Origin: Devosia sp.
GTDB lineage: Bacteria; Pseudomonadota; Alphaproteobacteria; Rhizobiales; Devosiaceae
Assembly: GCA_017794705.1 (NCBI GenBank)
Contig: CP051235.1
Location: forward strand, 621,010 to 685,009
Length of the DNA: 64,000 nucleotides
Direction of reading: 5' to 3'
The position numbers and the translations under genes are program-made. Within the stretch, counting starts at the first letter, position 1. Each line of letters begins with the position of its first letter. Below the pieces are notes generated by a model. The model was not told where the DNA came from and did no database searches. It was given only the letters and a program-made list of their open reading frames with translations. Shown here in pieces: positions 52,879-61,895 of this stretch.

Positions 52879-53840
52879 GCGCCCTCTCCCGCGTTGGCGG
52901 CAACCAGTTTGAAGCGCTTGCGCAGCTTGCCGAGGTCGGCCATCAGCCCGGTCACCCCGTGCGGCAAGACGTAGACGATGGCAAGGAAGGCCAGTCCGAT
53001 GACGATCGGCGTGTGATTGGGGAAATAGGCCGTCATCTGGTCCATCAGGATGGTGAAGGGAATGACGCCCACCAGCGGTCCCCAGATGCGGTTGGTGCCG
53101 CCCAAAAGCGCCATGATCACCACCTGGAACGAGATCATCGTGTTGAACGCTGATGGCGGCTCGACGTAGGCGAAGCGCGGCGCGAGGATGGCGCCGACCA
53201 TGCCGATGAAAGCGCCTGAAATCACGAACAGCAGCACTTTGGCGCGCGCGGTGTCGATGCCGACGTGTTTGGCCACGGTTTCGTCATTGCCGATGATGCG
53301 CATGGCAAAACCCAGTTTCGAGCGGCTGATCGCCCAGCTGGTGATGAACACAAGGGCCGCCAGCCCCAGCAGCATCCACAGAATGTGCTGCTCGCGAAAA
53401 TCGGTGAAGACGTAGAGGCCCACCGAAGTGGTGAAATTGGTCTGCCACCAGGTCACGACCTGCTTGACCAGTTCGGCAAGGCCGAGTGTGAAAATCACGA
53501 AATAGACGCCGGACAGGCGCAGCGTCGCGATGCCAACGACTGCCGCCAGCGCGGCAGCGCACGCCCCTGCGACCAGCACGAGCACAGGGAATGGCAGTGT
53601 TTCGAGCCCCAGACCCACGGCATAGGTGCCAATGCCGAAAAAGGCCGCTGTTGCCAGCGAGATATAGTGGGTCGGTCCGGAGAACATGGCCCAGGCGGTG
53701 CAGAGCACGGTGTACATGGCGATATTGACGGTCAGCGACAGGACATAGCCACTGCCGAAGAAAGGCACCAGCGCCACCCCGATCAGAACGATCAGGCCAC
53801 CGACTGCAATCTGCCATTCGCGGGTGGTGGGAAGGCTCAT
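52875..53840 (-). CDS. LivM-like ABC permease, 321 aa
   Basis: Membrane subunit of the branched-chain-type importer with about nine hydrophobic helices. Family blocks include FSGPTHYISLATAAFFGIGT, GVYFVIFTLGLAELVKQ, the cytosolic coupling loop SKLGFAMRIIGNDETVAKHV and LLGGTNRIWGPLVGV. Coupled on both sides by 4-base overlaps with livH- and livG-like genes. Confidence 0.94.
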   Translation of the reverse strand: MSLPTTREWQIAVGGLIVLIGVALVPFFGSGYVLSLTVNIAMYTVLCTAWAMFSGPTHYISLATAAFFGIGTYAVGLGLETLPFPVLVLVAGACAAALAAVVGIATLRLSGVYFVIFTLGLAELVKQVVTWWQTNFTTSVGLYVFTDFREQHILWMLLGLAALVFITSWAISRSKLGFAMRIIGNDETVAKHVGIDTARAKVLLFVISGAFIGMVGAILAPRFAYVEPPSAFNTMISFQVVIMALLGGTNRIWGPLVGVIPFTILMDQMTAYFPNHTPIVIGLAFLAIVYVLPHGVTGLMADLGKLRKRFKLVAANAGEGA

Positions 53841-54703
53841 GCGTTGCTCCTTCCGAAGATGCCCTGCGGCCGCACCAGCAGCACCAGCATGAACAGCGCA
53901 TAGTTGGCGGCAACGGTCAGGCCGGGATCAATCAGGCTGGAAACAGCGGTTTCCGTCAGCCCGATCAGCAGCGCGGCGAGAACAGCGCCGCGCACGTCAC
54001 CAACTCCGCCCATGATGACGATGATCAGCGCCTTCATGGTGAAGATCACGCCCATCGAGGCGTCGAATGTATAAAAGGTCGATAGCAGGGCTCCGGCAGC
54101 AGCGGTCAGACCGCCGCCCAACGCAAAGGCAAATGCAGAGGTGCGCGGCACATTGATGGCCACCAGTTGTGCTGATTCAGGGCTTACCGCCACCGCCCGG
54201 ATCGCCGTCCCATAGCGGGTCCGGTACAGAAAAACGTAGAGTGCAATGGCCACCGCAACCGCCGCGCCAAAGGCGACAACGCGGTTGAGTGCATAGTTTT
54301 CGCCGAATATGGCGAACGGAACGCGCAGGAAATTGTAACTGTAATAGCCGCCGCCGAAGGTCAGGATCATGACGCCCTGGAAAACGAACAGCAGCCCGAA
54401 GGTGGCAAGGATTGAATCCACTTCCAGCGCCCCGCGCGTCCTGGCGCGTTTGACCAGCGGACGCAGCGCGTAGGAATAGATCGCCCAGTTCAGCGCGAAG
54501 GCCGCGGGCGCAACGATCAGGATGCCCAGGATCGGGTTGATGGCGAGGGTGGAAAACAGCCAGAAGGTGCAAAAACAGGCCAGCACAAGGTTCTCACCGT
54601 TGGCCAGGTTCATGATCCGGGCCACGCCATATTGCAGCGTCAGGCCGACCGCGATCAGCGCGTAAGCGCCGCCAAGCAGCAAGCCGGTAATAATGATGCT
54701 CAT
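53837..54703 (-). CDS. LivH-like ABC permease, 288 aa
   Basis: Partner permease with about eight helices: MSIIITGLLLGGAYALIAVG, GVARIMNLANGENLVLACF, the coupling loop TRYGTAIRAVAVSPESAQLV and MKALIIVIMGGVGDVRGAVL. The ATG at 54703 is preferred to the upstream in-frame start at 54724. It lies 165 bases after the binding-protein gene, a gap with no terminator seen. Confidence 0.93.
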   Translation of the reverse strand: MSIIITGLLLGGAYALIAVGLTLQYGVARIMNLANGENLVLACFCTFWLFSTLAINPILGILIVAPAAFALNWAIYSYALRPLVKRARTRGALEVDSILATFGLLFVFQGVMILTFGGGYYSYNFLRVPFAIFGENYALNRVVAFGAAVAVAIALYVFLYRTRYGTAIRAVAVSPESAQLVAINVPRTSAFAFALGGGLTAAAGALLSTFYTFDASMGVIFTMKALIIVIMGGVGDVRGAVLAALLIGLTETAVSSLIDPGLTVAANYALFMLVLLVRPQGIFGRSNA

Positions 54704-54868
54704 CTGAGAACCCGTTTCACGCACTACAAAGTGGGTTTTGATTTAACATTGCGCGGCCGGTCAGACCCGGACTTCCTGCCGTTAAGGTAACCGGAAACCC
54801 AATGGTTTCGCCTTGGCCGCGATCCACCGGCGCAGCCCGAAAGCCGCGCCGATGGGGTCAGGAAAGAC

Positions 54869-56074
54869 TTATTCCCAGCCTTCTTTCACGACAGCTTCGG
54901 ACACCGGCAGATCCGGTGAAGTCGCACCCACGGCAACGAACTTGCCGTCCTGCCACTGGCCGACGGTGTAGTAGTCGCGGATGATGTTGCCATCAAAGGT
55001 CCACTCGCCCATCACCGTGTCGAACGTGCCATTGTGGATGGCGTCGATCACTGCCTGCCTGTCCAGCGAACCGACCTGGGTGATGGCCTGTTCCATGACT
55101 TGCAGGGTCGAATAGACAACCGGGTTGGCCCAATAGTCAGGGGTGGCGCCGGTGACCTCTTCGTGGTGGGCGATGTAGTCCACCATGCCGGGGTCGTTTA
55201 TGTTCACGCCGCCAATGCCGAGCACGCCCTGTGCGGCCGCACCGTTGGCACCCAGGTAACCGGGGAACGCGGTGGCAACGCCGGTGTAGAAGGCGCCGAC
55301 GTCAAGGTTGGCGATGGTGGCTTGGGCGGTCAGGCCGAACGTGTCGGGCGGATAGGAGAAGGCCACGAAGGCGTCCGGATCGGCGGCAGCCGCGGCGCTG
55401 ATGATCGGGGCGAAATCCTGGGTGGTCGGCGGGTATGAGGTTTCATAGACGATCTCAAAGCCGGCTTCTTCCAGCGCCGGCTTGCCGGCATTGGCCAGTT
55501 CGATACCGAATGCGTCGGCAACGTTGACCAGGGCCACGCGGTTGCCGATCGCGCCGCTGTCACGCAGTCCGGCGAGCACATCGACGGCGTTGGAAGCCGT
55601 GTCGCGCGAAGTTCCGAGCGTCCAGAAGGTGTTTGGCCAGCGCTCGGCGAATTCGTCGACGCCATCGGTGACGGCAGTCACCGCCAGATGCGGGTAGCCG
55701 TACTGGGCGATGATCGGCGCGGTGGCGAGGTTGATGCCGGTGCCATAGGGGGCGATCAGGAAATCGACCTCGTCGACAGTCGCCAGACGCTGGATGTTGC
55801 GGATGGCGTTTTCATTGTTGGTCGCGTCGTCATATTCAATGACTTCGACCAGCATTTTCGTGCCGCCGACATCGATGCCGCCGCGCTCGTTGACGTCGTT
55901 GACCCACAGCTGGATTGCCGGCCAGTGGGTTACGGCCGCGCCGCCTGCCAGCGGACCGGTCTTCGGGGCGCTTGCGCCAAAGGTGATGGTCTCCTGGGCA
56001 TAGGCACCGCCTGCGAGCACAGCCGAAGCCAGCGTCGCCGCGGTGATGGTCTTGAGTAGGTTCCTGCGTTTCAC
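54869..56074 (-). CDS. Periplasmic substrate-binding protein of the HAAT/LivJ family, 401 aa
   Basis: Type I periplasmic binding protein that delivers the ligand to the permeases. Signal peptide MKRRNLLKTITAATLASAVL ending AYAQE; mature start ITFGASAPKTGPLAGG, then EYDDATNNENAIRNIQRL and VDFLIAPYGTGINLATAPII. The start is GTG at 56074 with AGGAGACCAAA upstream. The ligand may be a branched amino acid, an aromatic acid or an aldehyde-derived compound; the operon favours an aromatic. Confidence 0.92.
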   Translation of the reverse strand: MKRRNLLKTITAATLASAVLAGGAYAQETITFGASAPKTGPLAGGAAVTHWPAIQLWVNDVNERGGIDVGGTKMLVEVIEYDDATNNENAIRNIQRLATVDEVDFLIAPYGTGINLATAPIIAQYGYPHLAVTAVTDGVDEFAERWPNTFWTLGTSRDTASNAVDVLAGLRDSGAIGNRVALVNVADAFGIELANAGKPALEEAGFEIVYETSYPPTTQDFAPIISAAAAADPDAFVAFSYPPDTFGLTAQATIANLDVGAFYTGVATAFPGYLGANGAAAQGVLGIGGVNINDPGMVDYIAHHEEVTGATPDYWANPVVYSTLQVMEQAITQVGSLDRQAVIDAIHNGTFDTVMGEWTFDGNIIRDYYTVGQWQDGKFVAVGATSPDLPVSEAVVKEGWE

Positions 56075-56107
56075 TTTGGTCTCCTCCCTGAGTGAACTTG
56101 GTGGTGG

Positions 56108-57559
56108 TTAGATGGGATAATGGGGTTTGCCGGTCTGCAAGGTGATCCAGCGCAGCTCGGTGAAGGCGTCGACGCCCGCCTTGCCGCCAAACCGGCCGTA
56201 GCCGGAGGATTTGACGCCGCCGAACGGCATTTGTGGCTCGTCCTGAATGGTGGCCGAATTGATGTGGCAAATCCCGGATTCAATCCGTTGTGCGACATTC
56301 AATGCCCGTCCCACATCGCGGCTGAACACAGCGGACGAGAGCCCATATTCGCTGTCGTTGGCCACTGAAACCGCTTCGTCCTCGTCGCCGACGCGGATGA
56401 TCGAGGCCACAGGGCCGAAGGATTCCTCGTAGTAAAGCCGCATGGAGGGCGTCACGCCGTCAAGGATCGTGGGATCGACGAAAACGCCGTGTTGATCGCC
56501 CCCGGTTACCAAGGTCGCGCCTTTTACCACCGCATCATCGATCAGGCCCTTCACCCGGTGCGCTGCCTGCTCGGTGATCATCGACCCCAGAACGCAGTCT
56601 GGGTCGCGGGGGTCCATCGCCTTGATCGGGGCAGCGCGCTTTTTGAATTTTTCCACGAACTCATCCGCCACTTTCTCATCGATGACGATACGTTCGGTGG
56701 ACATGCAGATCTGGCCCTGATGGAAGAAGGCGCCAAACATGGCGGCATCCACCGCCGCATCCAGATCGGCGTCATCCAGCACCACCAGCGGCGCCTTGCC
56801 ACCCAGTTCGAGCAGGCAGGGCTTGAGGTGATTGGCGGCCTTTTGCGCGATGATGCGCCCTACCCGCGTCGAGCCGGTGAAATTGACACGGCGGATCGCG
56901 GGGTGCCCGATCAGCGCCTCGACAATCTGTGGCCCGGCCTCGGGGCTCGAATGTACGACGTTGACGGTGCCCTTGGGCATGCCACACTGGCTCATCAGTT
57001 CGCCAAGCAATCCGTGCGTGCGCGGGCTGAGTTCGGAGGCCTTGAGCACAACCGTGTTGCCGCAGGCCAAGGGCATGGCAATGGAGCGGGTGGCGAGGAT
57101 AACTGGCGCGTTCCATGGTGCCAGCGACAGCACCACGCCGCAGGGCTGGCGCGTCGCCATGGCGAAGGCGCCCGGCTTGTCCGAAGGAATGGTCTCGCCG
57201 GTGATCTGGGTGGTCATGGAAGCTGCTTCGCGCAGGATGCTGGCGGCCAACTGGCAGTTGAACATGGCCCAGCCGCGGGTTCCGCCGGTCTCTGAAATCA
57301 TCGCCTCGGCAAAATCATCGGCATGGGCCAGTACGAGGTCGGCCGCCTTGTTCAGGCAGGCGCGCCGCTCGGTCGGCGGTGTGGCTGACCATGACGGAAA
57401 GGCCCGCGCGGCAACGTTGGCTGCATGGAGGGCATCGTCAACACTGGCAGCGCTGGCGCGCGTCGCGACTTCCCGCGACACGGGATCGACCCGGTCAAAG
57501 GTCGCCTCGTCGCTTGCCGCGACCGGCATGTCGTCGATCTGGAGCGCTGCATTGAGCAC
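56108..57559 (-). CDS. Aldehyde dehydrogenase, vanillin/salicylaldehyde-dehydrogenase-like, 483 aa
   Basis: Second NAD(P)-dependent ALDH of the operon. Motifs: LSLAPWNAPVILATRSIAMP, RRVNFTGSTRVGRIIAQKAA, catalytic Glu in CLLELGGKAPLVVLDDADLD, catalytic Cys in FFHQGQICMSTERIVID, EESFGPVASIIRV and PQMPFGGVKSSGYGRFGG. The APWNAP and HQGQICMSTERI forms are the vanillin/salicylaldehyde dehydrogenase pattern. The start is GTG at 57559, with GGGAGG about 10 bases upstream. It is the first gene of the operon, divergent from the AraC-type regulator. Confidence 0.92.
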   Translation of the reverse strand: MLNAALQIDDMPVAASDEATFDRVDPVSREVATRASAASVDDALHAANVAARAFPSWSATPPTERRACLNKAADLVLAHADDFAEAMISETGGTRGWAMFNCQLAASILREAASMTTQITGETIPSDKPGAFAMATRQPCGVVLSLAPWNAPVILATRSIAMPLACGNTVVLKASELSPRTHGLLGELMSQCGMPKGTVNVVHSSPEAGPQIVEALIGHPAIRRVNFTGSTRVGRIIAQKAANHLKPCLLELGGKAPLVVLDDADLDAAVDAAMFGAFFHQGQICMSTERIVIDEKVADEFVEKFKKRAAPIKAMDPRDPDCVLGSMITEQAAHRVKGLIDDAVVKGATLVTGGDQHGVFVDPTILDGVTPSMRLYYEESFGPVASIIRVGDEDEAVSVANDSEYGLSSAVFSRDVGRALNVAQRIESGICHINSATIQDEPQMPFGGVKSSGYGRFGGKAGVDAFTELRWITLQTGKPHYPI

Positions 57560-57733
57560 GGCGCCATTTCCTCCCTGTTCGGCCGGTCCGTTGTTTGGTC
57601 CGGGCGGCGTGCGCGGGATCGATCCCGTCTCATGGCCGCTTTCTCCGATAATCCACCATATCGCATGTGCACCGCTTGAAAATGCAGAAAATTGGGTGAT
57701 TATTGCAGATTATTGGGAACACGAGGAGCCAAT
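57560..57733. promoter_or_regulatory. Divergent control region of the aldehyde operon and AraC-type gene
   Basis: A 174-base gap. GATTATTG occurs twice in direct repeat with a 10-base period (57698-57705 and 57708-57715), flanked by ATTGGG on both sides: the kind of tandem half-sites AraC-family proteins bind. It lies about 20 bases before the regulator's start codon, so autoregulation is possible. Confidence 0.4.
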
Positions 57734-58624
57734 ATGGCCGTCGGCGTCATGCCATCCCCGCGCATACTGGCGCACCGGCTCGACAGCAGTCTGCATCAAA
57801 AAGTGGTGCGGATGGGCAGTCCGGGCGGCGGCGGCCGGTCGCTGGTGCATCTTTCAGATGGCGCGGCGCGCCTTGATCACGCGGGCGAAATCCGGGAACT
57901 GAAGGCGCCGTGCCTGTTCTGGTTGAGCGCGCCCGCCGGCCAACGCATGGTCGCGGAAGCCGGGTCGACCGGCACTGTGGCTCAAATCGCTGACGAATTC
58001 GTCACCCGCGCCGCCGGCGATTTTGCCGAGACGCCCCGGCTGCACATCATGATCGACCTTGATCATCAGCTATCGCTGTCGGTCCCGGAAAACCGTCGAA
58101 TGACGTCCAGCCTCGGCGCCATCCGCCAGGAACTGGATGCGCCCCAACCCGGCTCGGACATGCTGATCGTGGCACATCTGCGCGTCATTCTTGTCGCCAT
58201 GCTGCGGCTGGTCGGACCGGACAGTGCCCTGCTCGGCGGCGCCGGATCCCGTCAGCAGTTGCTGCAAAGGTTCCGGCATCTGGTCGAGGTCAATTTCCGC
58301 GGCCAGTGGCCCGTGGGCCGTTATGCCGAACTTCTGGGAATTTCCCATGACCGGCTGCATGACCTCTGCCGCCGCGAACTGGGCAAAACGCCCAAGGCGC
58401 TGATCGCCGAACGGCTGGCCCGCGAGGCCGGGCTGGGGCTCGAGCGTTCCTCGGTTACCATCAAGCAATTGTCGCACACGCTGGGGTTCCGCGACCTGGC
58501 GCATTTCAGCCATTTCTTCAAGCGGATGACCGGCATGCCGCCCGGTGCCTTCCGCCGGATGATGGCCAAGGCGGCGCCGGAACAGGATACGGTTTCACCG
58601 GCCAATTTCGCCGACTGGCCGTAG
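57734..58624 (+). CDS. AraC-family transcriptional regulator, 296 aa
   Basis: The N-terminal cupin-like sensing half (about 1-180) is weakly conserved (LFWLSAPAGQRMV). The C-terminal double helix-turn-helix (about 200-285) is clear: WPVGRYAELLGISHDRLHDL, CRRELGKTPKALIAERLARE and SHTLGFRDLAHFSHFFKRMT, then GMPPGAFR. ATG at 57734 with GAGGAG 7 bases upstream. It probably activates the divergent aldehyde/ABC operon in response to its substrate. Confidence 0.9.
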   Translation: MAVGVMPSPRILAHRLDSSLHQKVVRMGSPGGGGRSLVHLSDGAARLDHAGEIRELKAPCLFWLSAPAGQRMVAEAGSTGTVAQIADEFVTRAAGDFAETPRLHIMIDLDHQLSLSVPENRRMTSSLGAIRQELDAPQPGSDMLIVAHLRVILVAMLRLVGPDSALLGGAGSRQQLLQRFRHLVEVNFRGQWPVGRYAELLGISHDRLHDLCRRELGKTPKALIAERLAREAGLGLERSSVTIKQLSHTLGFRDLAHFSHFFKRMTGMPPGAFRRMMAKAAPEQDTVSPANFADWP

Positions 58625-58631
58625 ACCAGGG

Positions 58632-58946
58632 TCAGAAGACCCAGGCGATGAGGATCCAGATCAGCACGAAGAACATGAAGAAGGCAGGCAACGTGTATTG
58701 CACCTCACCCAGCAGCCCGTCCCCTGCTGCCACCATCATCACCACGACCACAGCCAGTGTCACGATGAAGGCAATCAGGGCCGCCTCGCGGATGCCGAGG
58801 CCGGGTGCCAGTTGCGCGGACATGGCGGGCGCCACCACGAACACCACAATCAGGGTCATGCCCAGAATGGCTGCTGCGATGATCAGAAACAGACGGGTAG
58901 TCGCCTTCCGCTCTTCAAGATCGCGATTGCTGGAATTGTCGGGCAT
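58632..58946 (-). CDS. Three-helix membrane protein, 104 aa
   Basis: N-terminal charged stretch (MPDNSSNRDLEERKATTR), then three hydrophobic helices (about 18-42, 53-73 and 85-103) ending IWILIAWVF. No catalytic motif and no family recognised. It follows the PH-domain gene by 17 bases and converges with the AraC-type gene (7-base gap). It may partner the PH-domain protein at the membrane. Confidence 0.72.
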   Translation of the reverse strand: MPDNSSNRDLEERKATTRLFLIIAAAILGMTLIVVFVVAPAMSAQLAPGLGIREAALIAFIVTLAVVVVMMVAAGDGLLGEVQYTLPAFFMFFVLIWILIAWVF

Positions 58947-58963
58947 GACCTTCCGCCTTTTTC

Positions 58964-59386
58964 CTAGCCGTCGACCAGTTCGCGGATGCGATGCGGGTTG
59001 GGCAGGCCCTTCACGCTGATTTCAGGCGCGTCCCCGGCGCTGAAGAATTCCACCGTAGCGACGCCAAGAATGCGCTGGAAAAAAGTCTGGTTCACCCGCA
59101 CCGAACGCACGCTGCGAAGCCCGATTTCGGCGTGGCGCTTGGACAGGATTCCTTCCTCGTAGCGCACCTCGTTGTCGGTGATCACCAGGCGGTGGCTTCG
59201 CGACACGACCAACAGATAGAGCCAGACAAGGATGATCAGCGCCAGCACCGCCAAAAGCAGTTGCGGCATCTGTCCCACCAGGGCTCCGGCAATGATCAGC
59301 GCCACAACGCCCACGATGAAGATCACCGGGTTGTTGCGCAAAATGGGCGGGTGGGCGTCATAGCGGACCTGGTCGAAATCGTTCAC
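58964..59386 (-). CDS. Bacterial PH-domain (bPH2/DUF304) membrane protein, 140 aa
   Basis: Two hydrophobic helices (about 25-45 and 48-70) then a PH-like beta domain: SRSHRLVITDNEVRYEEGIL, SKRHAEIGLRSVRSVRVNQ, and FFQRILGVATVEFFSAGDA. This is the bPH2 (YdbS/YdbT) pattern, often in envelope or stress contexts. The start is GTG at 59386 with GGGAGAG upstream; the longer frame to 59455 lacks support. Confidence 0.85.
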   Translation of the reverse strand: MNDFDQVRYDAHPPILRNNPVIFIVGVVALIIAGALVGQMPQLLLAVLALIILVWLYLLVVSRSHRLVITDNEVRYEEGILSKRHAEIGLRSVRSVRVNQTFFQRILGVATVEFFSAGDAPEISVKGLPNPHRIRELVDG

Positions 59387-59811
59387 GTGGCTCTCCCGTT
59401 TCGCCCCGCAAGGGGCACATTGCGAATCCCGGGTTGCGGGCTTCGTGCATAGCACTCATTTGCACCCGCGCCCATCCGGCACAGTGCGGCCCGGCCTGCT
59501 CGTGAAGCAAACGGCACCTGGGTCCCGATCGTCGCCACCGACTAACATGTTAGAGTATATCAAACAGGCTTCGGCGCACGCGCCTCCCTGCTCCGAATTT
59601 GAGCCGGATTGGACACATTTGGTGGAATCGCGCAGAAACCAAAAGGTTCCCGAACCTTGCGCCGGGCGCAGTTAATCGCTATCGGGACGCCGAATTCAGG
59701 GGGCACCGCGACGATTTCAGTTGCTTGTCCCACTAGTATACATGTACTTTGATAGCGCTAGCAACAAGGATTGTGCGGCGGCGACCATCCCGGAACGCAC
59801 GGATAACCCTG
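59387..59811. promoter_or_regulatory. Long intergenic region upstream of the LacI-family gene
   Basis: 425 bases without a gene. It contains a perfect 12-base palindrome CTAACATGTTAG (59542-59553) and the LacI-type operator described separately. No tRNA, terminator or plausible ORF was seen. Confidence 0.5.
59750..59763. promoter_or_regulatory. LacI/GntR-type operator
   Basis: TGATAGCGCTAGCA, a near-perfect palindrome about CG, matching the LacI-family core TGNTAGCGCTANCA. It lies 48 bases before the regulator's ATG, suiting autoregulation. Confidence 0.65.
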
Positions 59812-60849
59812 ATGAAGAAAAAGTCCCGGAAGCGTTCCGGCAAACCCACACTGGTCGACGTCGCCGAAGCCGCAAATGTCAGCGCGATCACGGTGTCCCG
59901 CGCCCTGCGCAATCCGGAGGCTGTGTCCCCTACGCTCAGGGAACGGATCCAGAAGTCCATCGATTCGATTGGCTATGTGCCCAACACGGCGGCACAGGCG
60001 CTGGCCTCGGCCCGGACCAATGTCATCGGCATCATCATCCCGTCACTGACCAACTCCGTTTTCGCGGATGTGATCCGCGGGGTCTACGACGCCATCGAGG
60101 GCACGCCCTTCCAGGTCCAGTTCGGCAACACCAATTATTCGCCCATCAAGGAAGAGGAACTGCTCAAGCTGTTCCTGGGGCAACGTCCCGCCGGGTTGCT
60201 GGTTACCGGCGCTGCGCAATCACCGGAGGCGCTGCAATTGCTGCGCGCCAACGGTTGCCCGGTGGTGCAGATCATGGAAAAGATCGACGATCCGATCGAC
60301 ATGCTGGTCGGCTTTTCGCACGAGGACGCTGCCGCGGAAGGCACACGCCACCTGATCAGCAAGGGCTACAAGAAGATCGGCTTTCTGGCCGCCCAGATGG
60401 ATGTGCGCACCCAGCAGCGCATCGTCGGCTACGAGCGCGCCATGCGCGAGGCGGGCCTTTACGATCCGCGCTTGATTGTCACCACGACCAAGCCGTCCCG
60501 GGTCTCACTGGGCACGCCGCTGTGCGCTGAACTGTTCTCGCGGGTCCCTGACGTCGACGCCGTGCAGACCAACAATGACGATATCGCCCTCGGTGCCCTG
60601 TTCGAATTGCAGCGGCGGCGCGTTTCCATTCCCGACGAAATGGGTATCTGCGGCTTCAACGATCTCAACTACTGCCAGGTTTCGCATCCGGGCCTGACCA
60701 GCATCCGCACCTATCGCTACGAGATGGGCAAGCGGGCAGTCGAAATGGTCATCGCCGCCATTTCCGGCAACCGGCCCGAACAGCCAGTGGTCGACACCGG
60801 CTTCCTGCTCGTCGAACGCGAAAGCACCCAGCGCGCCGGACAGTCGTAA
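59812..60849 (+). CDS. LacI-family (GntR-like) transcriptional regulator, 345 aa
   Basis: N-terminal LacI HTH (about 13-60): PTLVDVAEAANVSAITVSRA then LRNPEAVSPTLRERIQ and the hinge helix. The C-terminal periplasmic-binding-like domain has IGIIIPSLTNSVFADVIRGV and FNDLNYCQVSHPGLTSIRTY. The ATG at 59812 gives MKKKSRKRS; the frame from 59749 is less likely and would start inside the operator. It is convergent with the ribose-type ABC genes, which it may control through a promoter outside the window. Confidence 0.92.
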   Translation: MKKKSRKRSGKPTLVDVAEAANVSAITVSRALRNPEAVSPTLRERIQKSIDSIGYVPNTAAQALASARTNVIGIIIPSLTNSVFADVIRGVYDAIEGTPFQVQFGNTNYSPIKEEELLKLFLGQRPAGLLVTGAAQSPEALQLLRANGCPVVQIMEKIDDPIDMLVGFSHEDAAAEGTRHLISKGYKKIGFLAAQMDVRTQQRIVGYERAMREAGLYDPRLIVTTTKPSRVSLGTPLCAELFSRVPDVDAVQTNNDDIALGALFELQRRRVSIPDEMGICGFNDLNYCQVSHPGLTSIRTYRYEMGKRAVEMVIAAISGNRPEQPVVDTGFLLVERESTQRAGQS

Positions 60850-60881
60850 CGGGTGGCGGCCGCGGCGCCCGCCCATGCCGT

Positions 60882-61883
60882 TCAGCGCACCAGTTGCTGG
60901 CGCCCGTAGATCAGCAGCATGCCGAAGATCACCAGGCCGAAGACCACCTGGCGGAACGTGTCTGCCGGGAAATCAAGGCCGAGTTGAGCGAAATAGCGTT
61001 GGGGCTGCACCACCGACAGCATGGACTGCAGGATGGTGATGAGGATCACCCCGGCCACGGTGCCGATATACTTGCCCCTGCCACCCAGCACATTGGTGCC
61101 GCCCAGAATGATCGCGGCAATTGTCGGCAACAGGTAGGGGTCCCCCATCGCCTGGTATGAGCGGTTGGCCCATCCAGCCAGCAGGACGCCGGTTGCCGCC
61201 GCGCAGGCCCCCGAGATAACGAAGCAGATCAGGATCACCTTGCGCGTGTCGACACCGCTGAGAAAAACGGCCCGTTCCTGGTTCCCGATCGCATAGATCT
61301 GCCGGCCGAGTGTGGAGCGATTGAGCATGAACATTGCCGCCGCGCCCACGAAAATCCAGATCAGGATGGGGTTGGGAACACCCGGAATGAGTTGCCCGAC
61401 CGTCAGTTCGCGCATCAGTTCGGTCGCCCGGTCCTGGGGCGCAAAGCCGCCGGTGTGATAGACCATCAGCCCTTGGGCAACCGCATTCATGCCAAGTGTG
61501 AAGATCATGGACGGGGCCCTGAGGTAGGCGACGCCCAGACCGTTGATCACGCCGATCAGCGCGCCGCAGCAGATGCCGAAGGGAATGGCTAGCGGCACAC
61601 CCCATTCCGGCCCGAGGATCGACACCGCGCCAGTGGCCATCATGCCGCCGACCCCAATCGTCCAGGGGATCGACAGGTCGATATGGCCCAACAGGATCAC
61701 CAGCATCACGCCGGTGGCGACAACGCCGAGGAAGGAGGCCACGTGCAGTTGCTGGATCAGATATTGCGGGGACAAAAAGGCCGGTTCGGCCAGCGACCCG
61801 ATCAGCAGCAGCACCCCGATGCAGCCGAAGGCGATGATGGTAGCGCGGTCGAACTGTCTCGCGATTGCGTTGAAAACACCCAT
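60882..61883 (-). CDS. Ribose/sugar-type ABC permease (RbsC family), 333 aa
   Basis: Carbohydrate importer permease with about 8-10 helices. Family blocks: LGHIDLSIPWTIGVGGMMAT, YLRAPSMIFTLGMNAVAQGL, YAIGNQERAVFLSGVDTRKV and ILGGTNVLGGRGKYIGTVAG. It lies 12 bases after a second permease of the same family, so the channel is probably a heterodimer. The sugar is unknown. Confidence 0.92.
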   Translation of the reverse strand: MGVFNAIARQFDRATIIAFGCIGVLLLIGSLAEPAFLSPQYLIQQLHVASFLGVVATGVMLVILLGHIDLSIPWTIGVGGMMATGAVSILGPEWGVPLAIPFGICCGALIGVINGLGVAYLRAPSMIFTLGMNAVAQGLMVYHTGGFAPQDRATELMRELTVGQLIPGVPNPILIWIFVGAAAMFMLNRSTLGRQIYAIGNQERAVFLSGVDTRKVILICFVISGACAAATGVLLAGWANRSYQAMGDPYLLPTIAAIILGGTNVLGGRGKYIGTVAGVILITILQSMLSVVQPQRYFAQLGLDFPADTFRQVVFGLVIFGMLLIYGRQQLVR

Positions 61884-61895
61884 TGTTCCGCGCCC

